This document shows, piece by piece, positions 11,295-22,629 of a stretch of DNA of 64,000 bases. The notes under the pieces are model-generated. The model searched no databases and had not been told where the DNA came from. It worked only from the letters and a program-made list of their open reading frames with translations. The translations under genes and the position numbers were made by a program. The number at the start of each line of letters is the position of its first letter. The stretch's first letter is position 1. Source of the stretch: Bryum argenteum (Eukaryota; Streptophyta; Bryopsida; Bryales; Bryaceae); the NCBI GenBank assembly GCA_037043015.1, contig CM073321.1:18597001-18661000 (forward strand), read 5' to 3'.

Positions 11295-11460
11295 AGTCAT
11301 GAGCTCAGTGGTTGGATGAGAAGGAGTCTCTGTATAACGCAGGTGGTCCGAGTTCGATTCCGATCGGACTCGTTTGAGCAGCTAAAATGTACACATGACT
11401 TGGTACTGCTAAGTGAGCTTCGGCGGGCAGGAAAATATTTGCTACCAACCAGCCACATAC
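11295..11460 (+). mobile_element. SINE-like, tRNA-derived repeat
   Basis: The sequence contains a good pol III A-box ('TGAGCTCAGTGGTTGG', about 11299) and B-box ('GAGTTCGATTCC', about 11350) at the spacing expected of a tRNA-derived SINE head, followed by a body without cloverleaf potential. It is not a functional tRNA, because the acceptor stem and anticodon arm do not pair. The 3' boundary is uncertain. Confidence 0.5.
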
Positions 11461-11915
11461 CCTTAACAGTGACATGTATGACACACATAAATATCAGTGG
11501 TGCTTACCACTACTACCTTTTATAACAAATTAAATACATGTTATCATTTTTAATCACATAAATCAATCGACAAAAGTACTAAATGGAAAGAACAAATCAA
11601 TACTATAACATAGTATAGAAATATATTTTCATAAATGCGTACAATGTATTTTTAATTTCTAATGAAACCCAGTACCACAAACAAAGTGGTGCTCGAAGCA
11701 AGCTAAGTAACTTGAAAATATTCCATATTCCATCGATACTACCAACATCCTACACCACACATCCTCGTAGATCATTTGGTCTAACATATCTTCTATATTT
11801 ATAAATGCCTATAATCTTTTGAGTTTGAAACAAAAGATTATTATTTCTAAGTCGTAAGACAAAGCCATGACTATGTAGTTGTTACGATACACGAATACGA
11901 TTTCAATACATATAA
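11461..11915. other. AT-rich noncoding stretch
   Basis: This is probably the downstream flank of the minus-strand gene that follows. Nothing else is seen. Confidence 0.4.
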
Positions 11916-11920
11916 GACCT

Positions 11921-12246
11921 TCAAGCATTAGAAAATTCATCTATAGTATTGTGAATGACTTTAATTTGATCCACCGGAATTTTTAAAGTGCACTCGGTTG
12001 TATCCTTCTTCACTTTTGACTTCCATGAAGTCATCAATGAAGTTGTATTCTCCCACAAAGGAGGTTGAGTATCGTCAACCTTCCAACGCAATCCTTTGAC
12101 CGAATCCCATCCATTGTAGGTCTCTTGCACATCTTGATCCCTTGATGTAGGCCGAAAGAATTGAATAAGGATGCAATTTGGCTGCTCGGGGTTTATGTTC
12201 AGATCTGACAACGCTCGAGCAATCCACACCGGTCGTGAGTCACTGT
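11921..12246 (-). pseudogene. Transposase-like (DUF7869-type) gene, last exon
   Basis: This is the C-terminal exon of a multi-exon minus-strand gene. It encodes 'VWIARALSDLNINPEQPN' followed by 'NGWDSVKGLRWKVDD' and ends with a stop at 11921. It follows a good splice acceptor (minus strand, '...CCACATTACAG' at about 12247-12257). From memory, this C-terminal block occurs in large uncharacterised plant proteins that also carry a DUF7869-type, RNase H-like transposase region. Its reading frame is intact over about 100 residues. It continues the protein from the exon at 13760-13914 across a 1.5-kb intron. Family naming is recollection, not a search. Confidence 0.55.
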
Positions 12247-13759
12247 AATGTGGAGAAAGCTTTTTTTCAACTTGAAAGCTTAATAGAATGTGAAAAGACT
12301 TTAGTTAAATAAATAGAATAGAAACGTTTTCAAATGAGTAGACAAATGAACTTAGAGAATGGAAAGGTAGATCTAGAAAGACATACTAAGAAACCTTTTC
12401 ATGTGAAAGAGATAAAAGGTGAGAATGACAGAGTTCATTCTTGTATACACCTTTCTCTCCGTGTATTCCATTTTGTTATGAAACTATTGAATTGCAATAT
12501 AAATTCTCATATTTCAAAATCCATAAACTTGTACTCTTAATGCCAAGTGAGTTGTATAATCTTATTACTCCGGGAGTAATAAGATTATGAGTGAGAGAAA
12601 CCTAAGCTAAAGAGAAGCAAGTAAAGCCCGGGAGCTTCGAGGAATCCAAGTTGACATCGAAACAAGAGATGTGCAATAAAGGATAACATAGTTATTATAA
12701 ATGCATGACAATTTAACATAATAATTTATGTGCGTGTGTAAGATATTGTCTGAGTAATTCATGCTGCGAGAATTGCAAAGTTAAAACATTCATATGATTG
12801 AATGTCGAATTGACATGCATAGGTGGACATGAACAGATAGTAAAAAAAGTTGTGAAAGGAAAGTTAAACGGAAGTCAATTGTATTGGAGAGAACAACTCA
12901 AAGTGAAAGGATTCACTGTAGTTGCCAAGAGTCAAATTACTTGATGTGAATTGAAGTGAAAGTATTTAAATAAGAATCTTTCACTATCAAATTGACATTT
13001 AAGATTATATAAAGATATAATCTTAAGAAGGAATTGCTGGGCAATTTCCTAAGTAATATCTTCTAGAAAGAGAAGATAAGGTTGGCCAACATGTGAGAGA
13101 AGTGAAAGGAGTCTAGCTAGCTCCAAGTCAAACGAGACATATACATACGCATACATATTCTTAAGAAAGTCAATAAGTATAATAGAGTTAGGCTTGATGA
13201 TCCTAGCAATATTAATTACAATTATTTGACTTAAACTAATAAGCATTGTTATTATAAGAATGTCTTGCAGATGAAGTTAAGGTGTTGAAGAGCAATTACG
13301 AAAGCTAAAGAAGGAACAAATAGGGAAGGACTAATGCAGAATGAGATAAGTTTTTCTACCTTAAGCCTTGTTGGATGGTCATGATAAGAGGGAACGGGAA
13401 CCCGTCTATTTGACCAATTCCCAAGAAATAAATGGTTGATAACTTGGTTACATTACTTTGTCTATTTGACCAATTGGAGAATAAAGGATACAACTGGAAC
13501 CCATGTCTATTTGACCAACCCAAAGTTTACACTATACTGGTCTATTTGGCTCACGGGACTGCTTTCGATTTAGGAGAGACAAGTAGCTAAAACAAGTTAT
13601 AGAAAGTGGTGTTAAGTCTAAAGTATCCTGGATTGGGTTTGAGGACTATTATACAATTTTCCGAACATATGACTTTAGTTGCATATAAATGTTAGACGCA
13701 TATTATAACCTTCCCCTAGAAGATCCCCCACTAGGTGTTTATTTAAGAATTAAATCCTC
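12247..13759 (-). other. Long intron of the DUF7869-type gene
   Basis: This AT-rich noncoding interval lies between two coding blocks that would be contiguous in the protein. The donor is minus-strand 'GAG|GTTTTT' near 13767 and the acceptor 'TTACAG' near 12247. It contains a 33-bp snap-back palindrome (12556-12588) and four copies of a GTCTATTTGACCAA-like motif (13403-13550). No 23-bp dyads occur here, unlike upstream of the gene. Confidence 0.45.
12556..12588. repeat. Perfect 33-bp snap-back palindrome
   Basis: Arms of 16 bases ('ATAATCTTATTACTCC' and its complement) flank one central G. It would form a strong hairpin. It is not part of the 23-bp dyad family. Confidence 0.85.
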
Positions 13760-13914
13760 ATAGATAAAAAAACCTCTCCACAGTCACCATCAGCAGGCCG
13801 AATAGCAAGAAAGTATCCTTCATAAACATCACGAGCTACACGAAAAGATGGTTGAGGACGATCTTGGATCTCTCCAACATATGCCTCATCCTCTCCAAAC
13901 TCCTCACGCAGTTC
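13760..13914 (-). pseudogene. DUF7869-type gene, internal exon
   Basis: It encodes 'GELREEFGEDEAYVGEIQ' followed by 'PSFRVARDVYEGYFLAIRPA', which in the family directly precedes the last exon at 12246-11921. The upstream side of this exon is cut at 13914/13915, where a gypsy LTR fragment begins. The core that should lie between this exon and the block at 14534-14590 is missing. Some hydrophobic and acidic residues remain well conserved, so the decay looks recent. The donor is 'GAG|GTTTTTTT'. Confidence 0.55.
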
Positions 13915-14531
13915 GCCAAATATGGGGTTGAGAAGTGTCCCTCTCCAAGTTAGTCCTCGTGATAAGTACTGCCGGTTCCCGGGAGTAACCGGGAATGGCT
14001 CAAAAGGGTGAGGCATGGAAAGGAAGCCTCACTCCTACACATTGGGCATTATGGGATGCTCTTGAGCATCCCGCAACATTGGGTTGGAAAGAGTCCCGCT
14101 CCAAACTAGTCCCCGGGAAAACTAGTGCCGGATTCCGGGTGGATTTCCGTCAAAGTCCTGAATGGGATGAGAAACAAGAGTGGAAGGGGACTAGTGGGAA
14201 GTTGGACAATGGATAAGGGCGGTTAGCTCTGGGGGTGATTACTGTCATCTTTGGGAGCTTGGACATTTGTGGAAGGCCGCCCCGTGCCACCAAGTAACAT
14301 GCCCATGTGTTGGTGGAAGTTCCGGATAATGAGTATCCGGTAATGAGTTATGGAGTCAAGGTGGGTTGGACACCTTGACTTAGGATGGTGCTAACATTGT
14401 GTGTGTGCGCACATGCAAGTTTGAGCAATGTCGTGGCCGGTTGCTACCAACTAAGTGAGCCGGGATTTCGCTACCAAGTAAGGTTCGCTTAGAAGAAAAA
14501 AATTGAGTTGGAGTAATTAGGGTCGCGACAG
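13915..14531 (+). repeat. Truncated gypsy LTR inside the transposase-like gene
   Basis: It matches about 3730-4371 of the plus LTR (shared 'GGGGTTG' block, 'TTGGACAATGGATAAGGGCG' landmark, one 33-bp unit) and ends in 'TTAGGGTCGCGACA' at 14531, the LTR 3' terminus. The left part of the LTR is missing, so its insertion was followed or accompanied by a deletion that also removed the host gene's core. Confidence 0.8.
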
Positions 14532-14533
14532 GG

Positions 14534-14590
14534 GAAGCGGTCTTCGCATGATCCATTTTGTCATGCATAATGGTCAAACACTCATTGTAA
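14534..14590 (-). pseudogene. DUF7869-type gene, truncated core exon
   Basis: This short coding block, 'LTIMHDKMDHAKTASP', is in my recollection a highly conserved motif just upstream of the RNase H-like core in this family. It begins after a plausible intron (15518-14591) and is cut at its 3' side by the LTR end at 14531. What should follow (the catalytic Asp/Glu region) is gone. Confidence 0.5.
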
Positions 14591-15518
14591 AGTGTTTTTT
14601 AGTGGGTTAAAAGAAAACCAAGGAATGTAGATAGGGGAGTTATTTGTCGGAAGAGTCTAAGTCGGTCAAAGTTATGCAATTTTGGTCACGAATAGAAGAT
14701 AAATCAACAATGATGTAGAAATAATTACAAGAACTCATTCTATATTCACTACCACTTTCTTTCAACTCAATGTATATTTCCGGTTTTGAGTATTAATGTG
14801 TTCTATTTAATTATTCAAAGTTCATTGTCTTCACAATTTATGTATTCCAACATAAATCAAAGCATACACACAAGTATACTCCAATTCTCGTGTAAAGAAT
14901 GAGATTTACAATTTATCCGCAAGGCTTTCGACTTCTTTTCTTACAATATTTATACTTCCAATTTCAAAGACAAGCGAGTGGTTTGGAATTTCTTATTATT
15001 CTCAACAATGTTTACAATTTCCAAACTTATTCTCCAATTCATTCAACATTCATGATTCCAATTTTATATTTTAATATTAATTGATTATTCATCAAGTATC
15101 ATTTATATATTTCTTACTTTGTTGTTAAAACAACAATTTGTTTTACAAACTCTTCCACAACTCTAAACTCAATCTTCACAATTTACAAATTCACACCTCT
15201 TCTGAGTGCGAGATACACATTTCACTCTTATGTGTTCAAAAAACAAATGAGCTTCTATCTCCTACTTGTATCTCTCAATTTTGTAATCACAACGTTTCAT
15301 TTGCTCATGCCTTTCCATTATCTATCTTTTGGCTTAGTTTCCATTATCTATCTTTTGGCTTAGTTTCCATTCTAATCTTATTTGTACTCCCATTCACACT
15401 TAGAAAAGGAACTGAAAGGTAAATTAGGCTTTTACTCATGTGAAAAGCCAAAAAGTACACTCAAAATGACAAAGAAGTGTATCACACTCATGCGAGTAGG
15501 TTTTTGACCTATACCTGT
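14591..15518 (-). other. Intron of the DUF7869-type gene
   Basis: This AT-rich interval runs between a minus-strand donor ('CAG|GTATAG' near 15518) and the core block at 14590. It contains a 26-bp direct duplication ('TTATCTATCTTTTGGCTTAG' twice at 15318-15366). No coding sequence is seen. Confidence 0.45.
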
Positions 15519-16722
15519 TTGCATAATATAACTCCCGATGAGCACGGGCTGCAGCCAAGTGTACCTCGAGCTTCTTTGCCCAAAGTAGCGCTTGTTGCGA
15601 CCCAGAAATAGAGCCACGACGGAGTGTGTGCAATTGATCACATTTGGAGCACCGCGCGAAGTTATCCCCGAGTTTCTTGGCATCAAATTCAGGAAAATGT
15701 AACTTCGGAATTCTACTTAGAGAAGATGGTGAGACCATCTTCAAACCGAAGCCTTCGTTTGCGGCGTTTATCTCCGGGATGGCACTCTTCCATTTCCATG
15801 TAGCGGAAAGAATCATGGATTCAACCTTCTCTCCAGATTTTAATGTCCTCGTTTGGTGCGGCATGTCATCCGCAGAGTTCTCCAGGATGCAACGCAGGGT
15901 TGCAGTTGCCTGCGACGTGTGCTTGAGCGGTTTAAGCAAAGACAAATTTCCATGGGGATGCGCCATGACGCCATCGGCCACGTACGTTTGAAACCAATGA
16001 AAGGTTGCCTCGGACACTCCAGCAATATGTCTCCATGCAGGCAAGCAAACATCGATTCCCTCAACCGTGACCACCTTCTTCCCGTCAGCATTTTGATGAA
16101 CTTGCCTGTGAATGTCAAACTTAATGTGAAACCTGAATTGGTAGGTCGTTCCACTATACATCGGCTCTCGGAAACATCGGATCTTGTCCCTTGGGAAGGG
16201 CTGAACGCAGTTCCTCGTGCAACATACTTTGCTTGAGACAGAATTGATAGATTCCTGATTTAGTAATCCTTTGGATTTGATGGATGTTTCAAGAGGCAGG
16301 TTCCTAGATGTATTGTTGTAACTTCGGCTACGCCATGACTGAGGTCTCGCAAGACGTGCAACACGAGAGTCATGATCGTGTCGTATCTCATGGTCTCTGA
16401 GACTAGCCCCATTATAGAAGACTTTATCGGACGGCCACGCCCTGATAGAATATCTCCACTCATCTGGCACCGCTGTAGCATCAAGGGTCTTCGAGATTTG
16501 AACTGCGACTCGGGAGTGCCCAAGTGGACCGTTACTTCCGAGAACGAGATTGTAACTGATGCTGTGACATAGGCCCTCCGCTACAAGGCGACCCTCGTCA
16601 CCGTAAAGGGTAACAAACTTTGTAGCCCAAAGACGCCGAGAAATACCTTCACACATTGGAACGTTTTCTGGCACCTCGGGTTGCTCGACAACCTCCTCAT
16701 CAAAGGAGAAATCACCAAGCAT
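15519..16722 (-). pseudogene. DUF7869-type transposase-like gene, N-terminal exon
   Basis: This uninterrupted reading frame of about 400 residues starts with an ATG at 16722. Residues 25-100 ('KFVTLYGDEGRLVAEG...SHSRVAV') resemble the DUF8039-like module found in En/Spm-associated plant proteins, recalled from memory. The second half includes 'CTRNCVQPFPRDKIRCFREP', 'VTVEGIDVCLPAWRHIAGVS', a tract rich in small residues, and a Cys pair 'CSKCDQL' that could bind metal. It ends at 'HRELYYANR' at a donor near 15518. The protein should continue in the exons at 14590, 13914 and 12246, but its core is deleted. Upstream, at 16800-17814, lies an array of twelve 23-bp dyads, and an acceptor-like 'AATTTGCAG' at about 16752 suggests that the array lies in a 5' intron. 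The gene is non-functional as it stands, though this exon is well preserved. Confidence 0.6.
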
Positions 16723-16801
16723 TTGAACATCTTAAGCAGCCATGGTAGAGTCTGCAAATTCATCACAAACGCAACGTGAGGAACACAAGAATATGTGGCG
16801 G

Positions 16802-17814
16802 TTCAACTTGACTCGAGTTGAATACAATAATGACAAAAATCGAATAGAATTATTTACACGTAGAGAAGATGTTGGAATAAATTTTCTGTCAGCTAATATG
16901 TCCATGAATTCAACTCTAGTAGAGTTGAATGCCCACATATAATTAATGCGAATCAACATCACGGAAGAGTATATTTATAACTATATGCTAATTCGGATTT
17001 AACTCGACTCGAGTTAAATATTAATGGGGAGGTCACGGTATCACGTGCCTTTGCCGGAGAATTGAACTGACAATTTCGACACGACTCTAGTAAAACATCG
17101 GAATGCATAAAGATAATATACATCCACGAAAAAACAAGAGAACATTGGGTGATGACTAAATCAACTCGACTCGAGTTGAATGTCAAGTCCCACGACTATA
17201 GCATTTCAGATTCCAGGAGTTATATTGATACATATAGATTACATCACATAATATGTGGAAATTCACATTTAACTCGATTCGAGTTAAATATTGTTTGGCT
17301 GATATAATGCCTGGAAGGCTGCCGGATATCAACACCGGGATTCAACTCGACTCGAGTTGAATATCCTCACCATAAAGGGAACACTCCCTTATGACATTGG
17401 GTGATAACTAATTCAACTCGACTCGAGTTGAATTTCAAGACCCATGACTATAGCATTTAGGATTTCTTGAGATTTATTGATACATATGGATTATATCACA
17501 TAATATATTGAAATTCACATTTAACTCGAATCGAGTTAAATACAATTTGGCTGATGTAATGTCAGGAACGCTGCCGGATATCCACACCGGGATTCAAATC
17601 GACTCGAGTTGAATATCCGCACGATAAAGGGAACATCCCCTTATGACATTGGATGATTTCCAATTAAACTCGATTCGAGTTGAATATCACCACCTATTAC
17701 TATAACATCCTAATTATGAAATCATGACTCATTTATAATTTAACTCGACTCGAGTTGAAATTGAACAGACATACATACTATGGCAATATAAATTCAACTC
17801 GACTCGAGTTGAAT
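16802..17814. repeat. Array of twelve 23-bp dyad elements (family A)
   Basis: Twelve copies of a dyad with 11-base arms (ATTCAACTCGA, central base, TCGAGTTGAAT) start at about 16802, 16908, 16997, 17159, 17267, 17340, 17411, 17519, 17592, 17663, 17738 and 17792. Several variants change both arms together: 16908 has CTCTA/TAGAG, while 16997, 17267 and 17519 have TTTAA/TTAAA. The central base is C, T, A or G. They lie upstream of, or in a 5' intron of, the minus-strand transposase-like gene. Confidence 0.95.
17142..17645. repeat. 252-bp tandem duplication carrying three dyads per unit
   Basis: Two consecutive units with period 252 share 'ATTGGGTGAT', 'GATACATATGGATTATATCA'-like and 'CACCGGGATTCAA' landmarks. 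Each carries dyads at the same offsets (17159/17411, 17267/17519, 17340/17592). A partial third unit starts at about 17646. Confidence 0.85.
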
Positions 17815-18815
17815 TTTTTTAGTATGGACCATTGTGCTTAACACATTCACCCTGAAATAACGGCGGAATGCACGGAACTCATAACCAGCTAAAACTCAAT
17901 AGTATACAGTAACTGTTGAAACACTGAGGAATTCCGAAACACGCTCACCTGCGAGTTGCAGATTTCAAGATGAATAGTAGGGCTCGCAACTGAAAAAACC
18001 ACGCACAAGAATTAGTAGCTAATACAGAAGTCAAACAATACATGACTAGCAACTGTGATAACTTAAAACACAATCAAAGTATAAGAGCATGGGCCTCTTC
18101 TACAATACTGAAACCTCTAAATCAGAAACTACATTAAGCGCAGTCAGCATCAACTCACATACAATCTAAACACACACGCAACCTTGAAGACGTACAGCGG
18201 AACGAAATCAAACTAAGCGCACCTTGAAAACACGGACGAGAGTGAGAGAAAATGAAAGGAAACATGAGAGACTGAGTTAGCACCCCAACCCGACCTTAAC
18301 GGCTGAATCGCGAGAGTATCCTCAACGCTCAATATCGTGCAAAAAGCCGACACTTTTTGTCGCAACCTGCATTTTTTCTTGATTGCGCTTCTAAATAAGG
18401 TTCTACTTTTTAATTCTGAATTTTGAAAATATTCGGCGGCAAAGATGTTTCGGCGGGAAACTGATTTTGGAGGGAAACCCATTCGTAAATATGGATTTTT
18501 TATTTTTTACAAACAAATGTGTCTTCATGTTTTCTCCATAAAATTAAACATTGAATACATATCTGTGAGCTAAGGATAAAAAATAAAAATTCGTACTCAT
18601 ATATTTATTGAATAAAATATAATAATTACAAAATTAGAGTAACTAGAGCAATTGAGAACATTCCATTGACAATACTTTACTTAGTAACGCAGAATCAATG
18701 AAATCAAATATATGGTACATTACTAATAAAAAATACCATAAAAAACATAGAATACTAACATAGAATAAAAACAATACAAATAAATGGGCATATGAATACA
18801 TATAAATATACATCA
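17815..18815. other. Upstream flank of the dyad array, AT-rich
   Basis: No coding sequence is recognised. The part around 18200-18300 is less AT-rich and could include the transcription start of the minus-strand gene. I see no clear TATA box. Confidence 0.35.
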
Positions 18816-18819
18816 ATAT

Positions 18820-19544
18820 ATATATAATATGTTAAATACATAATATTTTAATTCATTTATATACGAGTACAAATGTATATGAATAGATAAATAAGAACGT
18901 ATTATACATAAATATGGGTATAGATGTTAAATACATAATATTTCAACTCAATTATAATTGATTATAAGATAAATTTGACTATGTATTGAGAATTTATTGT
19001 GCTATCTTAGAATAGAACAAGGAAAGCGCAATTATATGACCATACAAGTTAAAATATGTATATATAGATATATACCCAAGTACAAATGAATACTAACATA
19101 GATAAATAAGTACGTATATATACATAGATACGAGTATAGATGTTAAATACATAATATTTCAAGATCAATGATAATTGATTATAAGATATATTGAACTACG
19201 TATTGGGCAATTATTGTACTATCTAAATATAGAACACGGAAAGCACAATTATATGACCATACGAGTTCAAATATGTCCGTATGTGAATAAATAAATAAAT
19301 ATATAATATAAGTATATATAGATATATACACGAGTACGAATGTATATGAATAGATAAATAAGTACGTATATATATAGATACGGGTATAGATGTTAAATAT
19401 ATAATATATAAACTCAGTCAGCTGATAGGTTATAAGATAAAGTTGACTATGTATTGAGCCTTTACTGTGCTATTTTAAAATAGAACAAGGAAAGGTCAAT
19501 TATATGACCATACAAATTAAAATATGTATATATAGATATATACC
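18820..19544. repeat. AT-rich satellite, left part
   Basis: Tandem units of roughly 210-250 bp are marked by 'GATGTTAAATACATAATATT' (about 18922, 19138, 19389) followed by 'TATTGAG...TTATTGT' and 'GATATATAC' blocks. The array is interrupted at 19544 by the hAT-like insertion and resumes at 23406. Confidence 0.85.
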
Positions 19545-20335
19545 TGGGGCGGGGCCAAGGCGGAGGAGGGAGGGCAAGGCGGGGGGTCGGGGGCTAGGGC
19601 GGGGTGGGGGGCTAGGGCGGGGGCGAGGAGGGGGGTGGGGGTGGCTAGGGCAAGAGCGGGCGGGCCGGGCATGGCGAGATGGGAGGCGGCGGAGGCGGGG
19701 GGGGGTAGGGGCGGAGGCGGGGAGAGCCAAGCGGGCGGGGAAGGCCATGGCAAGGGCGGGGGAGGCCAAGGCGGGGGCGGGGGGGCCAGGGCGTAGGTGG
19801 GTGGCGGGCGAGGGCGTGGGTGGGTGGTGGGCCAGGGTGTGGGCGAGGGGGGCAGGGGGGGCCAGGGCGTGGGCGGGTGGCGGACCAGGGTGTGGGCAGG
19901 GGGGGGCCAAGGCTTGGGTGGGGGGAGAGGGGGAGAATCGCTCTCTACATACCACAAAAAAAAAATTTAAAAATTAAAACAAAAACTAAAAAATAAATAA
20001 AATAAATGAAGAACGCCGCTCCCTCCCTTACCCCCCCCCCTATCCCTTAATCCCTCTCCTAAGCCCACTACCCCGCCCCTACCCCCTCCACTCCGGCCCC
20101 TAACCTCCCCCTCCCCTCCCCTGCTCCTAAAAAAAACTTAAAAAACTTTTTTGAAAAAATTTTAAAGAAAAAATTTAAAAATTTAAAAAAATTAAAAAAA
20201 AATTAAAAAAAATTAAAAATATATACCAACCCCCCCCCCTTATCCCCCTACCCCCTCTACCCCCTCTAACCCCCCTTAACCTCCCCCCTACCACCTCTAA
20301 CCTGCCCCTAACCCCCCCCCTACCCCCTCTATCGA
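19545..20335. repeat. G-rich then C-rich minisatellite, copy 1 left
   Basis: GGGGCGGGGC-like runs on the plus strand (19545-19940) switch to CCCCCTA-like runs (20020-20330) across an A/T-rich stretch. Long open frames here encode only Gly/Arg or Pro/Ala repeats and are not genes. Confidence 0.9.
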
Positions 20336-20338
20336 AGC

Positions 20339-20563
20339 ATTGATTTTCTGATGGAACAACATAGTCCCCAAATCGGACGCATGCTTCGAGCCATGCATCA
20401 ATCGCAATTCCTGAGGGATATTCTTGAAGAAGACGGGCCTACGAGGAGGACTCGATCAGTTGTTCGTAGACTTCGATTGGGCGGGGGTGAAGATTTGCCG
20501 GAGGGTACGAATGATGCCGAGGCCGGCACAAGCGGTACAGCGATGGATGAGAACTACTTGTAG
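20339..20563 (+). pseudogene. C-terminal fragment of the RING/coiled-coil TE gene
   Basis: The last 70 or so residues ('MEQHSPQIGRMLRAMHQSQF', 'RDILEEDGP', 'GGGEDLPEGTNDAEAG') are nearly identical to the end of the minus-strand gene at 45646-46254, including the stop region and about 80 bp of 3' flank. Only this tail survives, fused to the C-rich array. It shows that copy 1 derives from the same element as 38.96-51.12 kb. Confidence 0.9.
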
Positions 20564-20829
20564 ATTTTCGTAGTTGTGTTGCAACCAAGATATACTTCTC
20601 TTTTTCTATATCGTTAAACACTACTGAAATACATATGCTTTTCTTTTGCAAACTTGTTAGCACACTTTATGCATGTGTTTATAATCATATTATCATGGTG
20701 TCATTGTATGGTTAGCTTGATAAATAGTTAAGTGTGAGAAAAAATTATTTTAAATCTTGTAACAACTAAAAAATATCTTATGAACATGATAGGACAATAA
20801 AAAAATAAACATACCGGTAGCGGATGTCA
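20564..20829 (+). other. 3' flank of the RING-gene tail
   Basis: This is the reverse complement of about 45360-45640 in the larger element (shared 'CATACCGGTAGCGGATGTCA' at its right end). Noncoding. Confidence 0.7.
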
Positions 20830-21840
20830 ATCCAGAGTGAGGGGGGAGAGAGGGGAAGTGATGGGGTGAGAGGGAGGTGAGGATGAGGGGGGGGTGAGGA
20901 TGAGGGGGCGGGTGAGGGGGGAGTATAAGAAAAGAAAGGGAGGAGTGGAGAGAGAATGTGAGGGAAGAGGAGAGAAGGGGAGGAAGTGGAGTGGAATGAT
21001 GGTCAATCCGATCATTGGAAATCCAAACATTACCCCACTATATCCGGAATACTCCAAATCCCGGCTTTAATGAGGAAATGTTTGGATTTGCTTATCCCAT
21101 TAATGATGCTTGTTTGCAAAACATAAGATTGATGAGAGTGATGACAAAAACCTTTGCAAAAAATTTCAAAAAACTACGTGGGGTGGGTGAGATGGGGATG
21201 GGTGGGGTACGGGGAGGAGGGGCGGGTAACATGGGGGGTAGGGCGGGTACCGGGGAAGGTAGGGGCGGGTGCACCGGGGGTAGGGCGGGTGCCGTGGGGT
21301 AGAGCAAAGGAGGTAAGGTGGAGTGAGGGAAGTAAGTGTGAGGGGGTGAGGGGGGTAAGGATGAGAGTGGGGTGAGGGGGGGGGTGAGGGTGAGAGAGGA
21401 GGGTGAGGGTGAGAGGAGGGTGAGGGTGAGAGGAGGGTGTGAGGGTGAGAGGAGGGGTGGGGGGGGTAGGGGCGGGTGCCGATGGGGGTAGGGCGGGTAC
21501 CGATGGGGGTAGGGCGGGTACCGGGGGGTAGGGCGGGTACCGATGGGGGTAGGGCGGGTACCGGGGGGTAGGGCGGATAACGGGGGGGTAGGGCGGATAC
21601 CGGGACGGTAGGGTGGGTACCGGGGAGGTAGGGTGGAGGATGTAAGGTGGAGTGAGAAGAGTGAGGGTGAGGGGGCTAAGGGGGGTGAGGATGAGGGTGG
21701 GGTGAGGGGGTGGGGTGAGGGGGTGGAGTGAGGGTGAGGGTGGGGGGGTGAGGATGAGGAGGCGGGTGAGGGGGGAGGAGAAGAAAAGAAAGGGAGGAGT
21801 GGGGAGAGAAGGGGAGAGAAGAGGAGAGAAGGAGAGGAAG
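20830..21840. repeat. G-rich minisatellite, copy 1 centre
   Basis: Repeats such as 'GGGGGTAGGGCGGGTACCG' (period about 20) and GTGAGGGTGAGA-type units, all purine-rich on the plus strand, match the C-rich block at 44710-45345 in reverse. They include a short unique spacer at 21000-21170 that is duplicated, imperfectly, at 21850-21950 ('GGAAATCCAAACATT', 'CTCCAAATCCCGGCTTTAAT'). Runs of four or more G tracts could form quadruplexes. The long proline-rich minus-strand frame is not a gene. Confidence 0.9.
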
Positions 21841-22162
21841 TGGAAGAGGAGTGGAATGATGGTCAATCCAATCATTGGAAATCCAAACATTCCCCGACTA
21901 TATTCGGGATACTCCAAATCCCGGCTTTAATGAGGGAATTTTTGGACTTCATTACATTAAAAATACTCGGTATAAGGAAGAAGGAGCCAAGGGGGGATCC
22001 AAGAAAAGAGAGAATTGAAGTTTCTATACTTCCCCCTCTTATTCAAATTTGCCCCACTATAAACCAATTCTCCCTTCTATATCAAAGTCTAGCTACGACA
22101 TCCCCAAAAAAATGATCTTCTTAAAATGTGTGCTATTTCTCTCCAATCCCACCTTCTATTAA

Positions 22163-22560
22163 GTTTATTTCATTTTTCTTCCCAATACTATATTACAAAT
22201 AAATTTATCATCCTAATTGTTTAACCATATATTTGATTTTACGCTTACTATTTATATTAAGACTAAAGAATATAGTGGTGGGTAGTATTATGTTTATTTC
22301 ATTCTTCTTCCCAATACTATATTACAAATAAATTTATCATCCTCATTGTTTAACCATATATTTGATTTTACGCTTACTATTTATATTAAGACTAAAGAAT
22401 ATAGTGGTGGGTAGTATTATGTTTATTTCATTCTTCTTCCCAATACTATATAGTACAAAAAAAAAATTATCATTCTAATGCTTTAACCATATATTTGATT
22501 TTAGGATCAGAATTTATAGTGAGACTAGAGAATATACTCGTGGTTAGTGTTATGTTTATT
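22163..22560. repeat. Tandem repeat of about 130 bp, three units
   Basis: Units start at about 22163, 22293 and 22422, marked by 'TTTATTTCATTCTTCTTCCC' and 'CCATATATTTGATTTTA'. A fourth start at 22555 breaks off. The larger element has two such units at 44160-44415 in reverse orientation. Confidence 0.9.
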
Positions 22561-22629
22561 TCATTCTTCTTCAAATAACATTTTATTTAAAAAAATTCTT
22601 AAAATTTAAATAAAATTTAAAAAACGCAG

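Noticed and set aside
11299..11375. Possible functional tRNA gene
   Set aside because: Only the A and B boxes fit. The acceptor and anticodon stems do not pair, so a SINE head is more likely.
21174..21917. Long proline-rich open frame on the minus strand
   Set aside because: It lies wholly inside a G-rich minisatellite, its composition is low-complexity Pro/Leu/Thr, and similar frames occur in every such array (19500-19977, 43583-44175, 50648-51158).
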